From: Microvirgula aerodenitrificans DSM 15089
GTDB lineage: Bacteria > Pseudomonadota > Gammaproteobacteria > Burkholderiales > Aquaspirillaceae
NCBI RefSeq assembly: GCF_000620105.1
Contig: NZ_JHVK01000008.1
Location: 1-64,000 of the forward strand
Direction of reading: 5' to 3'
Length of the DNA stretch: 64,000 nt
Shown one piece after another: positions 1-6,889 of the stretch. The first letter of the stretch is position 1; each line of letters opens with the position of its first letter. The position numbers were made by a program, and so were the translations under genes. The notes under the pieces are model-generated. The model saw nothing but the letters and a program-made list of their open reading frames with translations. It did not search any database and was not told where the DNA came from.

Positions 1-273
1 ACCTGGGCGCATCAGCGCGGAGTACTGCTGCGGCAAATCGAGCCTGGCAAGCCAAACCAGAATGCCTACATCGAGTCGTTCAACGGACGGTTTCGGGACG
101 AGTGTCTGAACGAGCACTGGTTCACCACTTTGGCTCATGCCCGTGTCGTCATCGAGGTGTGGAGACGGGAGTACAACGACGAGAGACCAAAGAGGTGTTT
201 GGGTGGGCTGACACCGTCAGCCTATGCGAAGCAGTTAGCCGGAAAACCGGCTACATTAACCACCGGGCTCTAA
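1..273 (+). CDS. IS3-family transposase (OrfB), C-terminal 90 residues
   Basis: The frame is open from base 1 and stops at TAA 271-273. It encodes the end of a DDE (rve-type integrase core) transposase: '[16 protein letters not shown]' at residues 21-36 contains the final catalytic Glu (residue 25 of the fragment), followed by 'YNDERPKR' and 'LTPSAYA', hallmarks of IS3-group OrfB proteins. The 5' part lies outside the window. About 30 bases after the stop is a GC-rich stretch (CCGGGGTGACGTC, about 293-305) that could be the right terminal inverted repeat, but the left end is not visible to confirm it. The copy could be intact upstream. Confidence 0.85.
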   Translation, partial: TWAHQRGVLLRQIEPGKPNQNAYIESFNGRFRDECLNEHWFTTLAHARVVIEVWRREYNDERPKRCLGGLTPSAYAKQLAGKPATLTTGL

Positions 274-338
274 AGCTGAGTGCTACTGAATCCGGGGTGA
301 CGTCGTGCGGTGTGAAATTTTTATGATCATTGCGACAC

Positions 339-368
339 GCTATTCCTGCTACAAGTAGCAGGAATAGC
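339..368. terminator. Hairpin between the transposase and the DUF3987 gene
   Basis: A perfect 13-bp inverted repeat (GCTATTCCTGCTA / TAGCAGGAATAGC) with a 4-base loop CAAG. It lies just after the stop of the leftward DUF3987 gene and after the end of the rightward transposase. There is no clear T-run on either side, so it may be a bidirectional terminator or just a structured element boundary. Confidence 0.4.
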
Positions 369-391
369 AACTTTATGTAATAGATCGGTGC

Positions 392-1891
392 TTAGAAATT
401 ATAATTTCCCTTGTAAAAAGAAAGTGGGATTATTAAGTGACTATTTGGTCCTGGCTCAACGAACTCAGTATAGTATATGCGATTGTTTGTTCTACCGAAT
501 CGTGATTCCCTGTAAACGCGAATGGCCCCAGCCTTTTCTAGGACAGAAATGGCTTTGCTCATTCTTTGGTCCCTCCTCATTTTGCTTGGGCCAAACTTGA
601 GAATGTAATTTTTTTCTATTGGACGGGTGGACCTTTCCCATCTTTCATCTAGCCATGTCCCTAACTCTTCTGCATCTATCTGTTCTTGAGGGATTGGTAC
701 AAATATATTTATATATTGCCTTGAAAACCATAGGCAGGTGGCGATGGCACTGTCTAGCGTTTTTACTAGGATCGGGCCTGATGTGCCTTCGATGACATGG
801 AAAAGTGCAGCTACCCTAGCAATATTTTCTGCCAGCTTTGAAGCATGGCCCTTTGCTTCAGCATATAGACCACCCTTTGCGATTTCAGCCTCTATCCAGT
901 CAGAAACATCCCTCCATAAATTTTGCGCATCATCTGAAAACTCAACCACGTTCTTTTCATTTTCAGATTTTTCAAGTAGGACTATATTTTGCTCCAGTAT
1001 TTCGGTTAGACGGTCAGTAAATTGCTTCTGATGTTCTTGTAATGGAGGGGTGTGTCCCTGAAAACGTTGCCCCTGAGTTGATGTGGGTTTACAAACGAGG
1101 AAGCGCGCCCATAGACCTGCTCCTGTCGTGACATCTCCTTGCTGCTTCATGTAGGCCTCAAAGGGGGCTGGTTGCACCATGACTGATACAGTCAACCGGC
1201 AGTCATGAAGGCTATAATTTTGCCCTCCTTTTGCACGATTAACGGTAATGGTGTCACCGCTCCACATGGCATTCAGCTTCGGGAAGTCGCTGAACGCTTG
1301 GCTTTTCAAGATGCTTGCTCCCTCACTTGATATCAGTCCCACCGATGGTAGGTCTGTGCTGAGACTGGAGAATAGGGCGGCTGAGCTCGTGTCATCGAAT
1401 AGCATCTTGAATGAGCGAGGTGCCGTGGGCTTCTGTGCTGCGAGCTCTTTCAGTAGTTGTTCTTCTGCTACGGTTTCCTCGTTGTTCTGCATTTTCTTGG
1501 CTATGGCTTTCAGGAGCGCCCGTTCTTTGGTTTCCCAAATGCTGGCTTGAACCTCCCACTCTCTCCTCCGTATTTGATAACTTTCATGTTTAGCTATCTG
1601 AAAAGCTCGGATGGGAGCTAGAAAAATGTTCTCTGTCGTGGATTTTCGTTCACCTGACTCTGCGATGCAGAGCAGCATCAGGGAGGTGGGCACGCAGGAC
1701 CCTGTTGGCATACGAACATTTGTTCTTCCCTGGCAGACGAGTGATAGAGCACTGAGAGCACTCGACACAATCAGAGGAATTGGAGCCTGTATGATGAGCT
1801 GTACTTCTGAGACTGCCTCTCGAAGTAGCTGAGGTAGCTGGCGAATGGGGAAGCGAGGCGTATCAAAATCCAAATAAAAATCATTCGTCAT
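392..1891 (-). CDS. DUF3987 (YfjI-like) primase/helicase-associated protein
   Basis: 499 aa. It shows the family hallmark 'AESGERKST' near residue 77, a P-loop-like segment, followed by a long mixed helical domain typical of DUF3987 proteins. These are found in integrated plasmid- or phage-like elements next to primase or AlpA genes and are thought to act in element replication; the biochemical role is not established. Its start overlaps the upstream AlpA-like gene by 11 bp, so the two are probably co-transcribed and translationally coupled. The neighbouring integrase and att site support an element-encoded function. The product is full length for this family, with no frame disruption. Confidence 0.75.
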   Translation of the reverse strand: MTNDFYLDFDTPRFPIRQLPQLLREAVSEVQLIIQAPIPLIVSSALSALSLVCQGRTNVRMPTGSCVPTSLMLLCIAESGERKSTTENIFLAPIRAFQIAKHESYQIRRREWEVQASIWETKERALLKAIAKKMQNNEETVAEEQLLKELAAQKPTAPRSFKMLFDDTSSAALFSSLSTDLPSVGLISSEGASILKSQAFSDFPKLNAMWSGDTITVNRAKGGQNYSLHDCRLTVSVMVQPAPFEAYMKQQGDVTTGAGLWARFLVCKPTSTQGQRFQGHTPPLQEHQKQFTDRLTEILEQNIVLLEKSENEKNVVEFSDDAQNLWRDVSDWIEAEIAKGGLYAEAKGHASKLAENIARVAALFHVIEGTSGPILVKTLDSAIATCLWFSRQYINIFVPIPQEQIDAEELGTWLDERWERSTRPIEKNYILKFGPSKMRRDQRMSKAISVLEKAGAIRVYRESRFGRTNNRIYYTEFVEPGPNSHLIIPLSFYKGNYNF

Positions 1892-2105
1892 TTTTTTGCC
1901 CCTTATCCATCACAAGTGCAGTAACTTGCTCGATTGGCCAACGCAGAGATCCACCAATCTTCTGGGGTTTAAGGCCGGATGGATATGCGCCTGTAGATGC
2001 CCACTTGCGTAGCGTCTGGGGTTTGAAATTCAACATCTCTGCTGCTTGATTCGTGGTCAATAGCAGGCAATTGGTGCTGAGGTACTTCTCGATGGGGGAG
2101 TTCAT
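1881..2105 (-). CDS. AlpA/excisionase-like helix-turn-helix protein
   Basis: 74 aa, a single winged-HTH of the MerR/AlpA type. 'LLTTNQAAEMLNFKPQTLRKW' spans the HTH (about residues 15-35), followed by 'GLKPQKIGGSLRWPIEQV', the usual strand and wing. Such proteins regulate integrase genes or act as recombination directionality factors in P4-like and integrative elements. Here it precedes and overlaps the DUF3987 gene and overlaps the end of the upstream unknown gene by 4 bp. Its position one gene downstream of the integrase suits control of excision, but that is inference from context. Confidence 0.8.
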   Translation of the reverse strand: MNSPIEKYLSTNCLLLTTNQAAEMLNFKPQTLRKWASTGAYPSGLKPQKIGGSLRWPIEQVTALVMDKGQKNDE

Positions 2106-2572
2106 TGCTGCACCTCCAGAGGGGAGGCGAGCGGCGCGAAGAGGACGCGAGAGAGGGGGGAGGCTATTGGCTGGAGAGGGTGTGGTGCAGGACCATCACT
2201 GTCTGATGACCCACCTGAACTGCTGCTGGACGCTTTAGTTCCCACACGAGATCTACGGTGTGCACGCGCAGTCGAGCTTCTGCTACCTGTACGAACTTTC
2301 AAGAATATAGGCGCAATTTTGCTCAACTTAGTTTTAAGTTTACGAAGTTTGAGCGAGTAAATGACTTTACGTGATAGTTCCAGTTGTTGGGTAATTGAAT
2401 TAAATGCGCTATTAAGTAGCTCTGTTGCGCGAGGCGTGTGTCTGTCTGGCACACACATAAGCGGATCGATTTTTAAAAAAGAGTCATCCCAATTTTCTTT
2501 GTGCGGCGCTATTTCATTCAAAAGGGCATACGACTCTGAGATTGCGGCGTGAAGCTCAGATTCCATTGTCAT
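2102..2572 (-). CDS. Unknown element-encoded protein with a Ser-rich tail
   Basis: I do not recognise a family. Two in-frame ATGs lie close together (first codon at 2572-2570 and at 2566-2564). An AGGAG at 2580-2576 is spaced 3 and 9 nt from them, so the second ATG is quite possibly the real start (154 aa rather than 156). A longer open frame continues upstream to 2698 but has no ribosome-binding site. The N-terminal two thirds are predicted helical; the C-terminus is low-complexity, rich in Arg/Ser then Ser/Gly/Pro, and probably disordered. It overlaps the AlpA-like gene by 4 bp (ATGA-type coupling), so it belongs to the same operon. Possible roles are regulation or DNA binding through the basic stretch, but nothing proves this. 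Confidence 0.55.
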   Translation of the reverse strand: MTMESELHAAISESYALLNEIAPHKENWDDSFLKIDPLMCVPDRHTPRATELLNSAFNSITQQLELSRKVIYSLKLRKLKTKLSKIAPIFLKVRTGSRSSTARAHRRSRVGTKASSSSSGGSSDSDGPAPHPLQPIASPLSRVLFAPLASPLEVQQ

Positions 2573-2753
2573 TTTCTCCTGTTCTATAGACGAAAGCTTG
2601 CATTTCATGCAAGGTCGATACAACCACGAAACGGTGGTTGATACCTCCAAGCTCAAGTTGGAGCTCTTACTTGGCCTGATCCCGTGGTGCTTTGTCAAAT
2701 TTTTGTTGGTTATGTCATTGTGCTATTTTTGAAATGACAACAATATCAATTGG

Positions 2754-4061
2754 TTACTTGCTAGTAATGCCTTTGACATTTTGCGATATCTGTGCATTGG
2801 TTAGGATCCATGTTTCGATTCTTATGTGCCACATACGTAGCAAGTCCAAAGGACGACGACGATAGTGCTTCTCTGCTAGAGCGCTAGGCTTATGCCCCAT
2901 GATCTGGGCAACGATGCCAACCGGGCATTCAACCCACTCGGATAGTGTGCCAAACGAACGGCGCAAGCCGTGTAGGGTGAGGGGCGGTAGCCCTGCTGCA
3001 GCCAGCGCCTTGTTGTGGCCGATACGAGGTTCCACGATGTGCCCACTCGCTGCGGTCGTACTGCTGAATACCCACTCGTTCTCTCGTGAGAGACCTTGCA
3101 GCAGACTCGCCACATAGGGAGTCAACGGGATGGTGCGTTCTCCTTCAACCTTGTCACGGATGGTCAAGCTGTTCCATTTGAAGTCGACCTCACTCCAGCG
3201 CAGCGCTGCCAACTCTTCACGGCGGGCGCCAGTGAGCAGGAGAGCTTGCAGGTAGGCTGACTGAATCGGGTTGTTGAGCTCACGAATAGCTTTGAACCAG
3301 GCGGAGAGCTGCTCGCGCTGCATGCAGTCATCTTTTGTTCTGGGCGTAGGCAGTGCTGTCCGAACTTTCTTGGCGTGAGTGGCATTGTCGGGAATTAGCT
3401 TGGTGAACTCTGGCTGTTCTTCGCACCAATTCACGCATGCGCGCAGCAGGCGAAAGGCGAGGGCTGCTGTAGTCGGTCGAGTGACGCTTTCCGTTTGTAG
3501 CCAGGATTCCAGCCGGTCGGCATCAAGGTCAGCCAGCCGCACATCCAGCAGTGAGGCGAGGGGGCCGGCAATTGTGACTTTTGCTTTGGAGCGGACCCGA
3601 GGAAGCCCTCCTTCGTGAGCCAGGCTTTCGTGGGATCTCTTGTGTTTGTCGCTCCAGCGATGAGCGTTGGCTGCGATATAGCTCGGCCAAACTTCGCGCA
3701 AGGTGACGCGCTGGCGTTCTACACGTGCCTTTCTGGCGGCTGATTCCGCCTTTTTGTCTTGCTTCTCGTCGCGGGGGTCGATGCCAGCATCGCACAGGGT
3801 TTGTAGTCGACGTGCTTCTTTGCGCGCACTGTTGTCCTGGCTTTTGGCGGGAGCATCCAGGCGCCAGCTGTCTACACTGCCAATTGTGACGCGTACTGTG
3901 TTTGCATGAATCCTACTCTGAAAGATGTAGGCTTTGGCGCCGCTCTGTGTAATGCGGAGTCCAAGACCCGGGGCGTCGGTGTCCCACAGAAAGGCTTGGC
4001 TTTTGCCCGGTTCACAGCAGGCCTTCTCGACAAGGCCGATGGTGAATCTGATTCGGGCCAT
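2754..4061 (-). CDS. Tyrosine-type site-specific integrase
   Basis: 435 aa. It has an N-terminal arm-binding domain of DUF4102 type ('PGLGLRITQSGAKAY', residues 31-45), a core-binding SAM-like domain (about 120-215) and a C-terminal catalytic domain. All expected catalytic residues are present: Arg280 in 'LTGARREELAALRW', His364/Arg367 in 'LHGLRRSF', His390 in 'IMGHK', and the nucleophile Tyr400. The start is set by GGAGG 8 nt upstream of the ATG. It would integrate and excise the element at the tRNA-Thr site 180 bp upstream. Its upstream region carries repeated arm-type sites and a 26-bp palindrome, the usual place for autoregulation. It looks intact, so the element could be mobile if the left end is also intact. 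Confidence 0.9.
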   Translation of the reverse strand: MARIRFTIGLVEKACCEPGKSQAFLWDTDAPGLGLRITQSGAKAYIFQSRIHANTVRVTIGSVDSWRLDAPAKSQDNSARKEARRLQTLCDAGIDPRDEKQDKKAESAARKARVERQRVTLREVWPSYIAANAHRWSDKHKRSHESLAHEGGLPRVRSKAKVTIAGPLASLLDVRLADLDADRLESWLQTESVTRPTTAALAFRLLRACVNWCEEQPEFTKLIPDNATHAKKVRTALPTPRTKDDCMQREQLSAWFKAIRELNNPIQSAYLQALLLTGARREELAALRWSEVDFKWNSLTIRDKVEGERTIPLTPYVASLLQGLSRENEWVFSSTTAASGHIVEPRIGHNKALAAAGLPPLTLHGLRRSFGTLSEWVECPVGIVAQIMGHKPSALAEKHYRRRPLDLLRMWHIRIETWILTNAQISQNVKGITSK

Positions 4062-4076
4062 ATGCGTATCCTCCGT

Positions 4077-4111
4077 GCTTACATCGTTTTCATGTAAGCA
4101 CTATGTAAGCA
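4077..4111. repeat. Three copies of ATGTAAGC(A): probable integrase arm-type sites
   Basis: GCTTACAT (4077-4084, inverted), ATGTAAGCA (4092-4100) and ATGTAAGCA (4103-4111). The two direct copies are exactly 11 bp apart, one helical turn. They lie between the integrase start and the att core, where arm-binding domains of such integrases dock. Function is inferred from placement and spacing. Confidence 0.55.
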
Positions 4112-4115
4112 AGAA

Positions 4116-4141
4116 CGATCAATGTTGGTCAACATTGATCG
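4116..4141. promoter_or_regulatory. 26-bp palindrome upstream of the integrase
   Basis: CGATCAATGTTG and CAACATTGATCG are perfect 12-bp arms around a 2-base centre. It sits about 55 bp upstream of the integrase start. It could be an operator for the element regulator or an integrase core or accessory site. Because it lies over the expected int promoter, autoregulation or control by the AlpA-like protein is plausible. Confidence 0.5.
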
Positions 4142-4240
4142 ACAGATTTCGAAGTGGGGTATGATTGTATTGCAATGTTTATAAAAGTATTTTTTGTTTC
4201 TATCTACGCTCGTCAATTGTCGTCAACACCAAGAAGCTAA

Positions 4241-4287
<47 letters not shown>

Positions 4288-4304
4288 GAAATGTTAGTTG
4301 TATC

Positions 4305-4336
4305 AATGGGTTAAACGTTGCCGCGTTTAACCCATT
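4305..4336 (+). terminator. Rho-independent terminator of the original tRNA-Thr locus
   Basis: A 13-bp perfect stem (AATGGGTTAAACG / CGTTTAACCCATT) with a 6-base loop is followed by a short T-run. It lies 17 nt after the tRNA CCA end, the expected place for the tRNA transcript terminator. It supports the reading that chromosome resumes to the right of 4287. Confidence 0.7.
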
Positions 4337-4440
4337 TTCATTATTGGATCGACTGTAGGTGATTTTGTACCTTCGAGCCTCCCCACATACTCGGCCAGGT
4401 GGGCCCTTGACAGGTGCGCGTAGCGCCTCACCATGCCCGG
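4327..4440 (-). pseudogene. Remnant of a second tyrosine integrase (C-terminal tail)
   Basis: On the minus strand the frame ending at 4327 reads 'MVRRYAHLSRAHLAEYVGRL', which matches the extreme C-terminus of phage-type integrases: the 'MVRRYAHLS' segment carries the nucleophile Tyr, followed by a helical tail. Upstream the frame does not continue into a recognisable catalytic domain, so only about 35 codons survive. It sits directly next to the tRNA-Thr 3' end, where an integrase of an earlier insertion would lie. Its stop falls inside the tRNA terminator. The identification rests on one motif. Confidence 0.5.
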
Positions 4441-5014
4441 AGAAACGGCTACCGGCATGCTGGCCGTAATTTGCCTTGATGTGATTGATCGCCCGGCGGG
4501 CCATGGCTTCGAGTGCTGACCTGCCCCGGCGCGGCGCGGTCGTAGTGAGTGGGAGGGCTTGATATGACCCGCCAAAGTTCAACTGAAGTTGGCGGTTACC
4601 CATGTAATGATCTCCATGTGTTTAGCCAGCGGCCAGCTGCATGCAGGGAGCGTGCCCGGTGTCAGCGGGGTGTCGAAAACGACGAGCCCGCCATCAGAGG
4701 CGGATTCGGGGTGGAATGCTGGGAATCTGTTGTGATAGAGTGACTATGCCAATGTCAATCAAGTGTCGGTGATGGCTGCTGTCGGCCAGAAAATGCCTGA
4801 GCACATCTTTGAAAAAACAAAGTAGCTTTTCTTTGTAGTGGAAAAAAGTTTCGAGCCAATTCCGCCAAGGGCATCCAAAACAGTAGAAATGCTTCATAAG
4901 TACAGTTTTGGATATGTTCACTACACCAAATAAATGCTTGACAATTCGTTTCAGTAAATTGTATGGATTTTTCCGTTCGCTGACATCAAATGCTAGCTAT
5001 CTCTCAGGTGCCCC
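4441..5014. other. Stretch without a convincing gene
   Basis: GC-rich up to about 4690, then abruptly AT-rich towards 5014. The first part may hold further scrambled remains of integrated DNA, but no frame has a recognisable domain. The last 250 bp may contain the promoter of the following cassette. A 75-codon minus-strand frame at 4694-4921 shows no family features. Confidence 0.4.
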
Positions 5015-5269
5015 ATGGAATCATTTGCCAAATTAATTTCATCCCTAGCCTCGCTAGCTTGGCCCATATTTTTTTCGATATTGAGCTTTATATTTTATGA
5101 GCCGCTGAAGAAAATCATTGAATCCGCCAGAGGAAGAAGGTTCACCATTAAAGTTGCTGGACATGAACTGACGATGGAAGAGGTCTCGGAGCAGCAGCGC
5201 ATTATATTGAGTGACCTACAACAAAAAGTTGCCGAAATTGAAAAAAAATCGATGCCGCAGCCAAATTGA
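5015..5269 (+). CDS. Small single-span membrane protein with coiled-coil tail
   Basis: 84 aa of unknown family. Residues about 9-30 form one hydrophobic segment ('SLAWPIFFSILSFIFY'), followed by a basic stretch ('ESARGRRF') that predicts a cytoplasmic C-terminus. Residues 50-80 are charged and helical ('MEEVSEQQRIILSDLQQKV'), probably a coiled coil. The base composition is much more AT-rich than the mdc genes to the right. The receiver-domain gene starts inside its stop codon (TTGA overlap), so the two are translationally coupled and probably work together: the membrane protein could anchor or sense and the receiver could respond. No close functional analogue is known to me. Confidence 0.6.
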   Translation: MESFAKLISSLASLAWPIFFSILSFIFYEPLKKIIESARGRRFTIKVAGHELTMEEVSEQQRIILSDLQQKVAEIEKKSMPQPN

Positions 5270-5661
5270 CAGAGCCCTCAATAAAATTTTCATCGCCTAC
5301 GGGGGGGAGAATATTGTGGGTTGATGATCAGCCCAGAAACAATAGCCTCTTAGTAGCAACACTTGAACAGCGAGGAGCCATGATTGACACCGCGCAGTCG
5401 ACTTCGGAGGGTGTTGATAAATTTAAGTCAAAACAATACGATATTGTTATCTCCGACATGGGGCGCCCAGAGAGTGACAAAGCTGGAATTGACTTGGCTA
5501 TGAAAATTAGAAATTTAAACCCCACTGTGCCATTCTTCATATATTGCGGCAGTTGGGCTGCTAGAAATCTGAAAAAAGAAGCGCTTGATGCAGGAGTAAC
5601 TACAATTACTGCCTCAGGCACGACCTTATTAGGATCCCTTCCTCTTGCAAACGGCGGCTGA
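5266..5661 (+). CDS. Stand-alone receiver-like (CheY-fold) protein
   Basis: 131 aa with a TTG start overlapping the upstream stop. The receiver fold is seen from 'RILWVDDQP' (acidic pair Asp20-Asp21) and 'DIVISDMGRP' with the putative phospho-acceptor Asp64. The usual Thr/Ser after beta-4 is replaced ('FFIYCGSW'), and the conserved Lys of the beta-5 loop is missing ('TTITASGTTL'), so normal phospho-switching is doubtful. There is no output domain and no histidine kinase nearby. It is coupled to the one-TM protein, and both are AT-rich and foreign-looking. It may be a degenerate receiver used for protein interaction. Confidence 0.6.
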   Translation: MTEPSIKFSSPTGGRILWVDDQPRNNSLLVATLEQRGAMIDTAQSTSEGVDKFKSKQYDIVISDMGRPESDKAGIDLAMKIRNLNPTVPFFIYCGSWAARNLKKEALDAGVTTITASGTTLLGSLPLANGG

Positions 5662-5835
5662 CCTCCTCCCGAAAAACCGCCAGACAACCCATGGCCTGCA
5701 ACAGCAGAAACATCCAGATGACGTCATCCTCACTTAACCTCCGTCACAAGCGGGCGGAGTAAACATTGACGTGGCATCGGCATGGCACCGAACATTCGGC
5801 CGTTCACTTTCACCCCAGCGCGAGGCGGTTTCCAG

Positions 5836-6768
5836 ATGAAGGAACGGATTGACGAGAAAATTACCTTCCGCAAGCTGGAGGTGCTGCTGGCCTTCATGCA
5901 GACCGGCAATCTGGCCAGAATCGCGGAGCAGATGGATACGACGGCTGTCAGCATCCATCGTGCGCTGCACTCGCTGGAGGAAGGGCTCGGGTGTCCGCTG
6001 TTTCGCAATGAAGGACGCAATCTGGTGCCCACGCAGGCGGCCAGGGTGCTGGCGCAGGTGGCCGGCGAGGTCATCGAGCATATGGAGCGCGGGATGGAGA
6101 TGACGCGGCAGGAAGCCGGACTGTCCTCCTCGCTGCTGCGTATCGGTTCCCTGTATTCGCTGACGTCCCAGGTGATGCCGCAGGTGCTGATGGATCTCAA
6201 ACTGCGCCGCCCGGCGCTGCAGGTGGAGCTGGTGCTCGGTTCCAACGATAGCCTGAGGGCCAAATTGCTGGCCGGCCAGATCGACGCTGCCATCATGGGC
6301 TTCGAGGAAGGTGACGGGAAATTCGAGTGTGTGCCGCTGTTCGATGATGAAGTGTTTTTCGCCGTGCCGGGCCATTCGGCGTTCGCCGATGCCGAAACCA
6401 TTGATCTGCAGGCTTTTTCCGACGTCGATTATGTTTCGCTGTCCGATGGCTTCGTCACTTACCGGCGGTTTCAGGACGCGTTCAATGTGGCCGGTTTTTC
6501 CCCGAAGGTGGTAGCGCGCGTCGGTGATATCTACTCGCTGATGAACCTGGTGGCGGGAGGGGTCGGCTATACCCTGTTGCCAGGGCGGGTACGCGGGGTG
6601 TTTGGTGACCGGGTGAAACTGGTGCCGCTCGCACCGCGCTACCGCATGCGGCAAGAGATCGGTCTGGTCTACCTGCATGCGCGCGAGCGCGATGCCAATC
6701 TGCTGTCGCTGGCCGCCGCATGCCGGATGACGGCCAATCAGCTTTATCCGCAAGCCCATGCCGAGTGA
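5836..6768 (+). CDS. mdcR: LysR-type regulator of malonate decarboxylase
   Basis: 310 aa from the ATG at 5836; an upstream ATG at 5782 lacks a ribosome-binding site, and 'MKERIDEKITFRKLEVLL' is a typical MdcR beginning. The N-terminal winged HTH (residues about 10-65, 'TTAVSIHRALHSLEEGLGCPLF') is followed by a LysR substrate-binding domain. MdcR proteins activate mdc operons in response to malonate. The gene reads towards mdcA on the same strand, with a 121-bp intergenic region carrying repeated AGCTTAA motifs. Other LysR roles are possible, but the position at the head of a complete mdc operon makes MdcR the best call. Confidence 0.88.
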   Translation: MKERIDEKITFRKLEVLLAFMQTGNLARIAEQMDTTAVSIHRALHSLEEGLGCPLFRNEGRNLVPTQAARVLAQVAGEVIEHMERGMEMTRQEAGLSSSLLRIGSLYSLTSQVMPQVLMDLKLRRPALQVELVLGSNDSLRAKLLAGQIDAAIMGFEEGDGKFECVPLFDDEVFFAVPGHSAFADAETIDLQAFSDVDYVSLSDGFVTYRRFQDAFNVAGFSPKVVARVGDIYSLMNLVAGGVGYTLLPGRVRGVFGDRVKLVPLAPRYRMRQEIGLVYLHARERDANLLSLAAACRMTANQLYPQAHAE

Positions 6769-6803
6769 CAGGCGAGGTCGGGCCATCTGAGTCCATTACG
6801 CCA

Positions 6804-6838
6804 AGCTTAACGAAATCACGCTGAGCTTAATTGAAGCT
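6804..6838 (+). promoter_or_regulatory. Candidate MdcR binding sites
   Basis: AGCTTAA occurs at 6804-6810 and 6824-6830, 20 bp apart (about two helical turns). The second copy forms an imperfect palindrome with AAGCT at 6834-6838. Two same-face sites 50-90 bp before the regulated gene are usual for LysR-type activators. No experiment supports the assignment. Confidence 0.45.
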
Positions 6839-6844
6839 CCAAAT

Positions 6845-6880
6845 ATGCGGGATTAATGTGCGTCCACATCAATCCCGCAT
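6845..6880 (+). promoter_or_regulatory. 16-bp inverted repeat abutting the mdcA ribosome-binding site
   Basis: Arms ATGCGGGATTAATGTG and CACATCAATCCCGCAT (one G-T-type mismatch) surround the loop CGTC. The GGAG ribosome-binding site begins at the next base (6881) and the mdcA ATG is at 6890. In RNA this would be a strong stem immediately 5' of the Shine-Dalgarno sequence. It could be an operator in DNA or a translational/stability element in the leader. Confidence 0.55.
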
Positions 6881-6889
6881 GGAGCAGAC

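Noticed and set aside
2713..2739. TGTCATT/AATGACA inverted repeat after the integrase gene as a terminator
   Set aside because: The stem is only 7 bp, AT-rich, with a long loop and no T-run in the right place.
4694..4921. 75-codon minus-strand frame in the AT-rich gap
   Set aside because: No good ribosome-binding site, no family features, and base composition explains an open frame of this size.
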